Origin: Ascidiimonas sp046199005
GTDB taxonomy: Bacteria > Bacteroidota > Bacteroidia > Flavobacteriales > Flavobacteriaceae
NCBI GenBank assembly: GCA_046199005.1
Contig: CP176050.1
Location: 3,968,001-4,032,000, forward strand
Direction of reading: 5' to 3'
DNA: 64,000 bases
Position 1 is the first letter of the stretch; every line of letters starts with the position of its first letter. This document shows, piece by piece, positions 16,711-24,225 of this stretch. Both the position numbers and the translations under genes were made by a program. Under the pieces are notes generated by a model. It was not told where the DNA came from. It made no database searches and was given only the letters and a program-made list of their open reading frames with translations.

Positions 16711-16745
16711 AAAAAGGCGTTCGTTAATACGAGCGCCTTTTTTAT
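16709..16745 (+). terminator. Rho-independent terminator of rng
   Basis: GGCGTTCG (about 16716-16723) pairs with CGAGCGCC (about 16730-16737), with one G-T wobble. The stem is flanked by an A-run before and six T after. Confidence 0.85.
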
Positions 16746-16754
16746 TTTTGCTTA

Positions 16755-17228
16755 GTGAAGAATTCAATTACCTATACGGTTGAAGAAGCTACGGCCAGAA
16801 TGGAAGCCTACTGCGCCTATCAGGATCGATGCCACCTGGAAGTATCAAACCTACTTAAAGAAATGAAAATGATCCCTTTGGCACAGGAGCTTATCATAAA
16901 TCATCTAATCCAACACAATTTTCTTAATGAAGAAAGATTTGCACGAAGCTATGCAAGAGGTAAGTTCCGAATTAAAAAATGGGGCAAAAGACGCATCGTG
17001 AACGAACTTAAAAGACGTAAAATATCCAGGTTTAATATCTCTGCAGCATTGTCTGAAATTGATGCAGAAGACTACGAAGCTACATTTGAAGACCTAAGCA
17101 CCAAAAAATGGAACCAGCTCAAAGAGACAAACATTTTTAAAAAAAAGAAGAAGTTAGCAGATTATTTACTGTACAGAGGCTGGGAATCGGAGATGATCTA
17201 TGATAAATTGAATGAACTTACATCTTAA
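16755..17228 (+). CDS. recX: RecX family regulatory protein
   Basis: A 157-residue helical protein built of repeated three-helix units. It has the family motif F-L-N-E-E-R-F-A-R-S-Y-A-R-G-K-F at about 54-69 and a second unit ending L-A-D-Y-L-L-Y-R-G-W. RecX binds and inhibits RecA filaments. It starts at GTG 16755, right after the rng terminator. The last 11 bases overlap the 3' end of the convergent cupin gene. recA is not in the window. Confidence 0.88.
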   Translation: MKNSITYTVEEATARMEAYCAYQDRCHLEVSNLLKEMKMIPLAQELIINHLIQHNFLNEERFARSYARGKFRIKKWGKRRIVNELKRRKISRFNISAALSEIDAEDYEATFEDLSTKKWNQLKETNIFKKKKKLADYLLYRGWESEMIYDKLNELTS

Positions 17229-18084
17229 TGCCTAGCTCTTTGTGAGTTCGAACGATAGCCTGCTCGTTCTTGTATTCTATCCATTGCTGTCCTTTCCACT
17301 TACGCATTAAATTATCGTAATTACGCATAATAAATATATTGTAAGCCGCTTTGGCGAGATTGGAAGGTTTTTTAGGAAAAGAACGTAAACTCATAGAGAA
17401 ACCTGGGGTTACATATTTCATATAATGCCAGTAACCTTCTGGCATATAAAGGGTTTCTCCATGCTCAAGATTCGCGATATATCCATTTGCATCCTTCAAT
17501 GCAGGCCACTTGTCATAATCAGGATCATCAAAATCTATATCTTCACGGGAGATCAAAGAATGGGGTACTTTGTACAAGTACTTTGACTGCGAAGGGTCTA
17601 GAATGATGCATTGTTTCTTACCGTGAAAATGAAAATGAAGAATATTCGAATAATCAATATCGAAATGCATAAAGACCTTACTCCCTTCGCCACCAAAAAA
17701 AAGCATTGGCAATTGTTTCACCAATCGAATCCCTACATCCGGCCAGTTGAAGTCATTCCGTAAAGAAGGGACTTCCTGCATGAGGTTATAAAGAAAAATA
17801 CGGTATTGAGTAGGTTCTTGCTTGAGCAGTTCAATGTATTCGCTCATTTTCATTTTTGCGTGTGGTTCATTAAAACCATCCTTATAATCGACTGGCCTGT
17901 CATCGTAGAGTGGCACTATCTTATCACCCGCAATCTTAGAAATGTAATCAAGATTCCATTTATCTCTGGCATCCCAGTCTGCAGTCAATTGTTCTATAAC
18001 CACAGGCTTCTGAGGTTTTACGAAACGCTCCCGAAATTCATTTCTAGATATATTTTTTACTCTTGGTACTTCTTTCAAATTCAT
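17218..18084 (-). CDS. Cupin_8 / JmjC-like protein
   Basis: A 289-residue protein with a JmjC-like Fe(II)/2-oxoglutarate oxygenase fold: F-M-H-F-D-I-D (H-x-D), L-H-F-H-F-H-G-K-K-Q, then the second His in P-E-G-Y-W-H-Y. These give the two-His/one-Asp metal site, with a Lys that could hold 2-oxoglutarate. Relatives hydroxylate protein side chains; the target here is unknown. I chose the ATG at 18084 over a TTG two codons upstream. The 3' end overlaps recX by 11 bases. Confidence 0.8.
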   Translation of the reverse strand: MNLKEVPRVKNISRNEFRERFVKPQKPVVIEQLTADWDARDKWNLDYISKIAGDKIVPLYDDRPVDYKDGFNEPHAKMKMSEYIELLKQEPTQYRIFLYNLMQEVPSLRNDFNWPDVGIRLVKQLPMLFFGGEGSKVFMHFDIDYSNILHFHFHGKKQCIILDPSQSKYLYKVPHSLISREDIDFDDPDYDKWPALKDANGYIANLEHGETLYMPEGYWHYMKYVTPGFSMSLRSFPKKPSNLAKAAYNIFIMRNYDNLMRKWKGQQWIEYKNEQAIVRTHKELGIKM

Positions 18085-18165
18085 AGACAAAGAGACCTTT
18101 TAAACGTCTAAAGTTAAAAAAAGGTTTTGAAATTTGAGTTTTACTCGATGTTTCTAAAATAATAC

Positions 18166-19269
18166 TTACTCCGAAGCTTTTAAAACCTTCGCTTTTTGTT
18201 TTGCCTCCTCATTTCGGTCAATTACATGACCCGGGCGTGACCATTTAGGCTTTTCACCAAGAGGTTGAAGGGCTGAGTCTACTGCTTCCACGGTTTCCGG
18301 TTGTGCTTTTTTAACAAAAGGTTTCTGCGGGTTCAATCCGAGCATTTCGAACATCTTCATATCTTCATTAACATCAGGGTTTGGAGTGGTAAGTAACTTA
18401 TCTCCGGCAAATATTGAATTTGCTCCGGCAAAGAAACACATGGCCTGACCTTCACGGCTCATTTCTGTTCTTCCTGCTGAAAGGCGTACCTGTGTTTTTG
18501 GCATTACAATTCGGGTAGTGGCTACCATACGGATCATTTCCCAGATCTCAACAGGTTTTTCATTTTCCATGGGAGTTCCCTCTACAGCGACCAAAGCATT
18601 AATGGGTACAGATTCCGGCTGCGGATCTAGCGTAGACAAGGCTACCAGCATCCCCGCACGATCTTCTTTTTCTTCACCCATCCCGATAATTCCACCACTG
18701 CAAACCGTTACATTGGTTTTTCTAACGTTATTAATAGTATCTAAGCGATCTTCATAGCCTCGGGTAGAAATTACTTCTTTATAATATTCTTCTGAAGTAT
18801 CCAGGTTGTGATTATAGGCGTATAAACCAGCTTCGGCAAGTCGCTGAGCCTGATTCTCGGTAATCATACCTAAAGTACAACATACCTCCATTTCCAGTTT
18901 ATTAATAGTGCGAACCATTTCTAGCACCTGATCGAATTCCTCCCCATCTTTCACATTACGCCAGGCAGCACCCATACAAACTCTTGAAGAACCGGAAGCC
19001 TTTGCTCTCAACGCTTGTGCTTTCACTTGCTGAACAGACATTAAATCGTTGCCTTCAATATCGGTATGGTATCTGGCTGCCTGCGGACAATAGCCACAGT
19101 CTTCAGGACAACCTCCCGTTTTTATACTCAATAAAGTAGAAACCTGAACCGTATTAGGATCGTGATACTTCCTATGAACCGTTGCTGCTTCATAGAGCAA
19201 TTCCATCATCGGTTTATTGTATATTTCCAGAATTTCTTCTTTGCTCCAGTTGTGTCTTATTTCACTCAT
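18166..19269 (-). CDS. bioB: Biotin synthase
   Basis: A 367-residue radical-SAM enzyme that inserts sulfur into dethiobiotin to make biotin. C54-x3-C58-x2-C61 (G-G-C-P-E-D-C-G-Y-C) binds the 4Fe-4S/SAM cluster. C-M-G-A-A-W-R and L-S-A-G-R-T-E-M-S-R carry ligands of the second, sulfur-donating cluster. It stands apart from the bioF-bioD-bioA operon by about 9 kb. A TATTTTTG -7-like box lies about 30 bases upstream of the ATG. Confidence 0.97.
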   Translation of the reverse strand: MSEIRHNWSKEEILEIYNKPMMELLYEAATVHRKYHDPNTVQVSTLLSIKTGGCPEDCGYCPQAARYHTDIEGNDLMSVQQVKAQALRAKASGSSRVCMGAAWRNVKDGEEFDQVLEMVRTINKLEMEVCCTLGMITENQAQRLAEAGLYAYNHNLDTSEEYYKEVISTRGYEDRLDTINNVRKTNVTVCSGGIIGMGEEKEDRAGMLVALSTLDPQPESVPINALVAVEGTPMENEKPVEIWEMIRMVATTRIVMPKTQVRLSAGRTEMSREGQAMCFFAGANSIFAGDKLLTTPNPDVNEDMKMFEMLGLNPQKPFVKKAQPETVEAVDSALQPLGEKPKWSRPGHVIDRNEEAKQKAKVLKASE

Positions 19270-19331
19270 TGCCTGCTTTATTGATCATTCAAAAATAGGA
19301 AAAGCATTTTGGTTCGCCTTACGAACCTTAT

Positions 19332-19359
19332 AAAAAAATTCCGCTTTAACAGCGGAATT
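19332..19359 (-). terminator. Rho-independent terminator of the flotillin operon
   Basis: AATTCCGCT (19337-19345) pairs with AGCGGAATT (19351-19359). On the minus strand the stem is followed by seven T. It begins 4 bases past the flotillin stop codon. Confidence 0.85.
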
Positions 19360-19362
19360 CAG

Positions 19363-20796
19363 TTATTTACCTGATTCTGAATCAGCTTCCGGTTGGTCTC
19401 CGGCATCTGTTTCACCTTCAGGGGTAATATCTTTACCTTTTAAATATTCTGGTAAATTCATTCCTGCCATATTAAACATTTCCTGTAGCGGTGGTACTGA
19501 TTTATACAATCCGGAAACAAAATTGGCAGTAGAAGTTTTTCCATCTTTGCCTTCTCCTCCATCCCACACGGTTACCTTGTCTATTTTGATATTCTGAATG
19601 GCTTCTGCCTGCGTTTTTACCAGTTCAGGCAATTTATCTGCAATTAGCAAAAGTACCGCGTCTTTTGAATTGTTGCCTGCTGCTTTCACGATTTGATCAA
19701 GACCTTGAGCCTGCTTGGTAAGAACTTCGTAAAGACCTTGCGCTTCTGCCTGCGCTTTGAACAAGATTGCATCAGCTTCTCCTTTTGCTTTTCTACGGAT
19801 GCGTTCTGCTTCTGCTTCCGCATCAATCTCTACTTTACGCTTGTCAATTTCAGCAGGAACTACAATATCTGCTACCTGAGAAGCTCGTACACGCTCTGCT
19901 CTTACTTTCTCAGCTTCCTGCTCTGCAGCGTACGCCTCTTCTAACGCTTTTGCCGCTTGTACTTTTTCTGAAGCGATCGCTGTACGTTCTGCTTCCGCTT
20001 CACGCTGTCTCCTCAAAGAATTCGAATTGGCTTCATCAATCTTAGCAATATTTTCTCCCTGAACAGCCTGTGCTTCTGCAGCAGCTACTTTAGTCCGTTG
20101 ATCCTGAACCGCATTTGCTTCACCGATAGAACCATCTCTGTTCTTCTCGGCAACCGATTTTCTTGCCTCATTAATCGCATGTGCAGCAGCCTCTTTACCT
20201 AAAGCCTCGATATAACCAGATTCATCATGAATGTCTGTGATATTCACATTGATAAGTTTAAGACCTACTTTTTTCAATTCAGTCTCTACACTATGAGATA
20301 TATTATTTAAGAACTTATCCCTGTCTGAATTGATTTCTTCAATATCCATAGATGCTACTACCAGACGTAACTGACCAAAAATGATTTCTTTGGCTAGATC
20401 CTGTACCTCCGGAAGACCTAGACCTAAGAGCCGCTCTGCAGCATTTTGCATCACCCCCGGCTCCGTTGAAATACCAATAGTAAAACGAGATGGTACGTTC
20501 ACACGTATGTTTTGTTTACTCAAGGCATTTTGAAGGTTGACTTCAATTGATATTGGTGTTAAATCTAAATACTCATAATCCTGAAAAACAGGGAGAATGA
20601 ATGCAGCTCCACCATGAATACATTTGGCAGATTGGCCTCCGCCAACCTTTCCGTACACTACCAGAATACGATCTGAAGGACAGCGTTTGTAACGTCTTAA
20701 TAAGATTACCGTAAAAATAAATACGAATAAAATGGCAAAAATGATGGCTAACGAGGAGCCATAAGCACTCGCCTGAAAAAAGAAAAGTTTGAGCAT
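19363..20796 (-). CDS. Flotillin-like SPFH-domain protein
   Basis: A 477-residue protein: one N-terminal membrane helix (about 12-32), an SPFH/Band-7 domain (about 35-215), then a long Ala/Glu-rich coiled coil (about 220-370, with A-E-A-E-A-E-R-I-R-R-K-A-K-G-E-A-D-A) and a C-terminal acidic tail. This is the layout of YqiK/FloA-type flotillins, which scaffold membrane microdomains. The gene after the NfeD-like protein, with 2 bases between stop and start, is the standard NfeD/flotillin pairing. The terminator follows directly. Confidence 0.9.
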   Translation of the reverse strand: MLKLFFFQASAYGSSLAIIFAILFVFIFTVILLRRYKRCPSDRILVVYGKVGGGQSAKCIHGGAAFILPVFQDYEYLDLTPISIEVNLQNALSKQNIRVNVPSRFTIGISTEPGVMQNAAERLLGLGLPEVQDLAKEIIFGQLRLVVASMDIEEINSDRDKFLNNISHSVETELKKVGLKLINVNITDIHDESGYIEALGKEAAAHAINEARKSVAEKNRDGSIGEANAVQDQRTKVAAAEAQAVQGENIAKIDEANSNSLRRQREAEAERTAIASEKVQAAKALEEAYAAEQEAEKVRAERVRASQVADIVVPAEIDKRKVEIDAEAEAERIRRKAKGEADAILFKAQAEAQGLYEVLTKQAQGLDQIVKAAGNNSKDAVLLLIADKLPELVKTQAEAIQNIKIDKVTVWDGGEGKDGKTSTANFVSGLYKSVPPLQEMFNMAGMNLPEYLKGKDITPEGETDAGDQPEADSESGK

Positions 20797-20798
20797 AT

Positions 20799-21380
20799 TT
20801 AGTTGTTATTTATGGGTTCGACAATTAGAATTCCGTTATCGGTTACATCTTTTACTTTGATCACCGAACCGGAGATTAGATCATTACTAGAATCGGTAAG
20901 CGCTTCCAGTTCTCTAAGTGATCCCTGGATTCGTACATGTGCCTTTCCAATTTTGGACCTATCCGCACCAATAGTAAGGTATACTTCTCCCACCGCATTG
21001 ATAGCGTTTTTGTAATCAAGTGTACCACTGGCAGTAAGTTTACTCATATAATAGAACATGGTGGCCATTAATGCCATCATGATGAGTCCGCAAACTACTG
21101 AAATTACAACAGTGATCGGCTTGGAAAATCCAGCATCAATACACGCAATCCCGCTCCATCCAAAAATGGTGAAAAAACCAATAAGATTTTTAACAGTGAT
21201 AAATTGAAAACCAATACCACTGTCACCTTCAATTTCAGCATCGACGTCTCCGCTATCACTAACATCACCCCCTCCAAAAAATGTGAGGACCATCATGAGA
21301 ACAAAAACCGCAGAACCCGCAATTGCAATTGTCCAGTAAATTTTTTCAAAAATATCCAAACCAGAAAACCAGGCATCCAT
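20799..21380 (-). CDS. NfeD/YqiJ-like membrane protein with OB-fold domain
   Basis: A 193-residue protein with three or four membrane helices in the first 130 residues, a Gly/Asp-rich loop (G-G-G-D-V-S-D-S-G-D-V-D) between helices 1 and 2, and a C-terminal OB-fold of the NfeD type (about 125-193, with V-G-E-V-Y-L-T-I and G-S-V-I-K-V-K-D-V). NfeD proteins partner flotillins. The ATG at 21380 is preferred to the TTG at 21386. It forms a two-gene operon with the flotillin gene. Confidence 0.8.
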   Translation of the reverse strand: MDAWFSGLDIFEKIYWTIAIAGSAVFVLMMVLTFFGGGDVSDSGDVDAEIEGDSGIGFQFITVKNLIGFFTIFGWSGIACIDAGFSKPITVVISVVCGLIMMALMATMFYYMSKLTASGTLDYKNAINAVGEVYLTIGADRSKIGKAHVRIQGSLRELEALTDSSNDLISGSVIKVKDVTDNGILIVEPINNN

Positions 21381-21456
21381 ATACAAGAAATTAAGTTAGA
21401 AATATAATGACTTTAAACGTAGCAGACAATAAAATAATTAGCTACGACTCAATAAA

Positions 21457-21506
21457 CTACCTCGGGGCAAGCCCGGGGTTATTAAACCTTTGGCGATGCC
21501 AATAAA
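21457..21506. repeat. Structured intergenic repeat, copy 1 (short form)
   Basis: It begins CTACCTCGGGGCAAGCCC and ends TTGGCGATGCCAATAAA. It holds two small hairpins: GGGC-AA-GCCC, and TTGGC-GAT-GCCAA. The second overlaps the last codons of the ketoacyl synthase gene. Related copies lie at 48132 and 50341. Confidence 0.7.
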
Positions 21507-22639
21507 ACGCTTACTGCATTACCGCCAAAACCAACGGCATTAACGAGTACTTTATTAATTCTATTTGGAAGAAATTCATAGTTCAAATAAGGTACCTCTA
21601 TGAATTGTTGTTGTTGCAACATGACAATGGCCATCTCAATACTCAGGATTCCGGAAGCCCCAAAGGTGTGACCAATCTTCCACTTATTAGTAGTCAAAGC
21701 GGGCATTTTGTTACAAAATACTTTCTTAATTGCATTAAATTCGGAACGGTCACCCTTAATAGTGCCGGGGGCATGCATAATTACCACATCTATTTCCTCC
21801 GGTTTCAATGTTCCCATAGCCATCTTCATAGACTTTTGAAAACAAACGGCATTTGTTGAAATAGAAATATTATGTTTTAGGAGTTCTGTTGCATAGCCAA
21901 TCCCTTCTACCAGTGCTAAAGCATTATGCTTTATACCACTTTCGATGCAAGCCATACCAGCTCCCTCACCCAAAACCATCGTGTTTGATCGCTTTTCAAG
22001 ATCTAAAGCACGGCAGGGAAAATCTGTGGTTTCATTCGCATAGATCTTTAGCGCCTGCATTTGCGCTATAGTGAAATCGGTCAAAGCTGCCTCACTGCCT
22101 CCTACCAAAAATTTATCTTTAATGCCAGACTGAAGCCAAACCACACCATTCAACAACGCATGAAGAGCGGTAGAACAGGTGATCGAGTGTGAGATTTCAG
22201 GACCATCGGTTTGAAGGTCATGTGCCACCCAGGAAGAAATATTCCCCATAGTGGTGGTAGGAGAACTGAGAGTTCCTACCCGACCGGTATTTAAAAATTC
22301 TTTATGATAGCTTTCAAACAGAGAAGTAGCTCCTCTGGAAGAACCCACGTTAATTCCAAAATGATCTTCTGATTGCCAACCCGCATCCCTGATGGCTTTC
22401 CTTGCGGCTAAAATTGCATAAAGTACACTTCTGTCAAGGTTTTTGTAACGCGCATCTGATTGCTGTAGCATCGACACCTCTTTATCCGCCTCTACAGATA
22501 ACGGACATACCAGAAAACCGGAAGCATTCTCTTTTATTAGGTGTGTCTTATTATAATAATGCTTAGCTATTAAATCTTTCTCAAACCCAAGGGGAGAGAG
22601 TGAGCGAAGAGCAGTTATGGATACAGGATTGCTTAACAA
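21482..22639 (-). CDS. Stand-alone beta-ketoacyl synthase
   Basis: A 385-residue KAS with the thiolase-fold triad: Cys155 (S-I-T-C-S-T-A), His289 (I-M-H-A-P-G-T) and His324 (K-I-G-H-T-F-G-A-S-G). It condenses acyl chains with malonyl-ACP. It is short for FabF (about 410) and stands alone. With bio genes on the same strand on both sides, a role in making the pimeloyl chain is possible, as is another lipid or polyene; the sequence does not decide. The frame is open to a TTG at 22666, but that TTG is part of the -7 promoter box, so I start at the TTG at 22639. The last nine residues lie in the intergenic repeat. Confidence 0.82.
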   Translation of the reverse strand: MLSNPVSITALRSLSPLGFEKDLIAKHYYNKTHLIKENASGFLVCPLSVEADKEVSMLQQSDARYKNLDRSVLYAILAARKAIRDAGWQSEDHFGINVGSSRGATSLFESYHKEFLNTGRVGTLSSPTTTMGNISSWVAHDLQTDGPEISHSITCSTALHALLNGVVWLQSGIKDKFLVGGSEAALTDFTIAQMQALKIYANETTDFPCRALDLEKRSNTMVLGEGAGMACIESGIKHNALALVEGIGYATELLKHNISISTNAVCFQKSMKMAMGTLKPEEIDVVIMHAPGTIKGDRSEFNAIKKVFCNKMPALTTNKWKIGHTFGASGILSIEMAIVMLQQQQFIEVPYLNYEFLPNRINKVLVNAVGFGGNAVSVLLASPKV

Positions 22640-22663
22640 AAATTGAACCTCTTTTAGTAAGCG

Positions 22664-22694
22664 CAAATCTAGGGTATTGCTTCCGGACTGTCAA
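22664..22694 (-). promoter_or_regulatory. Promoter of the ketoacyl synthase gene
   Basis: On the minus strand: TTG (22694-22692), 20 bases, TAGATTTG (22671-22664). This fits the Bacteroidota consensus. The predicted start is near 22658, leaving a leader of about 20 bases and ruling out the 22666 start codon. Confidence 0.72.
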
Positions 22695-22842
22695 CAATTA
22701 TTTCAGGTTGTATATAAGAAAAAATAAAGGGTGTCATGCTTTCGTCAAAAAATCTGGCGACTAACTACTTATAACCTTCTAACGACTTCTGGTATAAGAT
22801 TTTTAGAACAAAAGCTGGGTCACCCCCCACGAATTCTCAGAT

Positions 22843-23202
22843 CTATGTATAAATATGTTGTTTAGCCAGTACCGTATTCATTTCTACCTGAAACAAAGCC
22901 CCCGCCAAAAGTTCTGAAATAAGATGAAGTTCATGATAACTAAGTGCAAAACTCAACTCAGACACCGGCGTTTCCAAAAGTATAACTCTACAGTCTTTAT
23001 TCGCTTTACAAGCTGAACAAAGTGTGCATGTTTCTATAGTTTTGTTGATTTGAGCTTTTAGCTGTAAAAGCTGGGGGTGTTTAAGTAACAAGCCCGTATC
23101 ACGAAACACCAGTTGAACCTGATTGGTATTCACCGTATCCTTATTTTTCCAGTGAAAGGCCATTCCAAAATCATTATGAAATAAAAGCTGGATATCGTTC
23201 AT
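22843..23202 (-). CDS. Small Cys-rich protein in the haem-uptake locus (DUF6686-like?)
   Basis: A 119-residue soluble protein with no signal peptide. The middle holds C59-x2-C62-x2-C65-x5-C71, a possible metal or Fe-S site, followed by a strand-helix stretch (L-E-T-P-V-S-E-L-S-F-A-L-S-Y-H-E-L). From memory it resembles the Bacteroidota family DUF6686, but I am not sure. It follows the DUF6607 gene by 23 bases on the same strand, so it belongs to the same transcript and probably to the haem locus. Confidence 0.65.
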   Translation of the reverse strand: MNDIQLLFHNDFGMAFHWKNKDTVNTNQVQLVFRDTGLLLKHPQLLQLKAQINKTIETCTLCSACKANKDCRVILLETPVSELSFALSYHELHLISELLAGALFQVEMNTVLAKQHIYT

Positions 23203-23225
23203 AAAATGAATATTAAAAGGTTATA

Positions 23226-24137
23226 TTACTTGCTGAGAATAAAGTCATCTATGGTGCGGTCTATATCTGATTTGCTATTCGAAAAGTTCTCATCGAACAA
23301 ATAAGAGAAAAGAGGCTTCCCAGAGACTTTGGCATGAAGTACTAAATCTTTTTGCTGTGCAAATACGCGATCCCATTTCTGGCGCACGAGCTTCCAGGTA
23401 TCTGCGTTCGCCGTCCACCAATTTTGTGCTGCTTGGCAACGTGCATCGGGTACTTTTACATAGTTATTAAGTCCTTTTTCTTCGGCAAGCACAATATCTT
23501 TTTCGTTATCTTTTCTGATGATCTTGAGATTGTCCTGATCGTGAATCCAACCGGTCTCGGTAATGATATGTTCATTATTGCGCACCGTTACATTATAGTC
23601 ATCACGCTTGGTATATTCTCTACGAGGCAAGGGAGCATCTGTTCGGTTTTCCCAGCTGCTAACACCATCTACATGCACCCAGGTAGCAGAGCCTTCGTAA
23701 CGGGGGCTATCATCTACCTGATATACTTTTTGTGACCACTGCCCTGCTACTTCCTCGGCTGGTAACTTTTTAAATTTCCAGGTGTTGTCTTTATAAAACT
23801 GATAGAAGTCTGTATTCTCGTACAACCAATCCTGTCGCCAATGCTTGATAACGGTGGGTTTTGCAGGATTACCTACAATTAAGAGATGCTGTAAAACAAT
23901 TTTATCATCCTTGTCTTCTACAAGTTGCACCCATTCGAGGCCTTTGTCATGTTTAATTTTTGAAGGAATATAGGTTGAATCTTCCGCATAGTTAAAGGTC
24001 TCGGCAAAATTGAATGCTACTTCATAGCAACCACACATACTTTTGATCGCCGCCTGATCTTTTTCCTTTTTTGATTGCGCCATCAAGCTTAACGATCCTA
24101 TAAAAAATATCAGAATTCCTAATGTCTTTGTTTTCAT
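23226..24137 (-). CDS. DUF6607-family secreted protein
   Basis: A 303-residue protein with a cleaved signal (about 1-20, L-M-A-Q-S). It is rich in Trp (W-R-Q-D-W-L-Y-E-N, T-W-K-F-K-K, Q-N-W-W-T-A-N) and contains M-C-G-C-Y-E-V near residue 34. I recognise it as a DUF6607-type protein, a Bacteroidota family often found beside HmuY/TonB haem-uptake genes; its biochemical role is unknown. It is divergent from the TonB receptor across an 88-base region with promoter and operator-like signals. Confidence 0.75.
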   Translation of the reverse strand: MKTKTLGILIFFIGSLSLMAQSKKEKDQAAIKSMCGCYEVAFNFAETFNYAEDSTYIPSKIKHDKGLEWVQLVEDKDDKIVLQHLLIVGNPAKPTVIKHWRQDWLYENTDFYQFYKDNTWKFKKLPAEEVAGQWSQKVYQVDDSPRYEGSATWVHVDGVSSWENRTDAPLPRREYTKRDDYNVTVRNNEHIITETGWIHDQDNLKIIRKDNEKDIVLAEEKGLNNYVKVPDARCQAAQNWWTANADTWKLVRQKWDRVFAQQKDLVLHAKVSGKPLFSYLFDENFSNSKSDIDRTIDDFILSK

Positions 24138-24173
24138 AACATCACATTTAAAAAATTTAAAAAATTACTATTC

Positions 24174-24196
24174 TTATTTAGATTGAATTAAAATAA
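24174..24196. promoter_or_regulatory. Imperfect palindrome, candidate Fur-type operator
   Basis: Arms TTATTTAGATT and AATTAAAATAA flank one G; 9 of 11 positions are complementary. It lies 5 bases upstream of the TATATTTG -7 box of the TonB receptor, where a repressor would block RNA polymerase. Haem and siderophore receptors are commonly Fur-controlled; the assignment to Fur is inference. Confidence 0.4.
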
Positions 24197-24200
24197 CATA

Positions 24201-24218
24201 TATATTTGCACAAATATA
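24201..24218. promoter_or_regulatory. Back-to-back -7 boxes for divergent haem genes
   Basis: TATATTTG (24201-24208, plus strand) and its inverted copy CAAATATA (24211-24218, a minus-strand TATATTTG) are separated by CA. The plus box is 17 bases before the receptor ATG. No clear -33 TTG is at standard spacing for either, which fits promoters that need activation. Confidence 0.45.
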
Positions 24219-24225
24219 AAATAGA

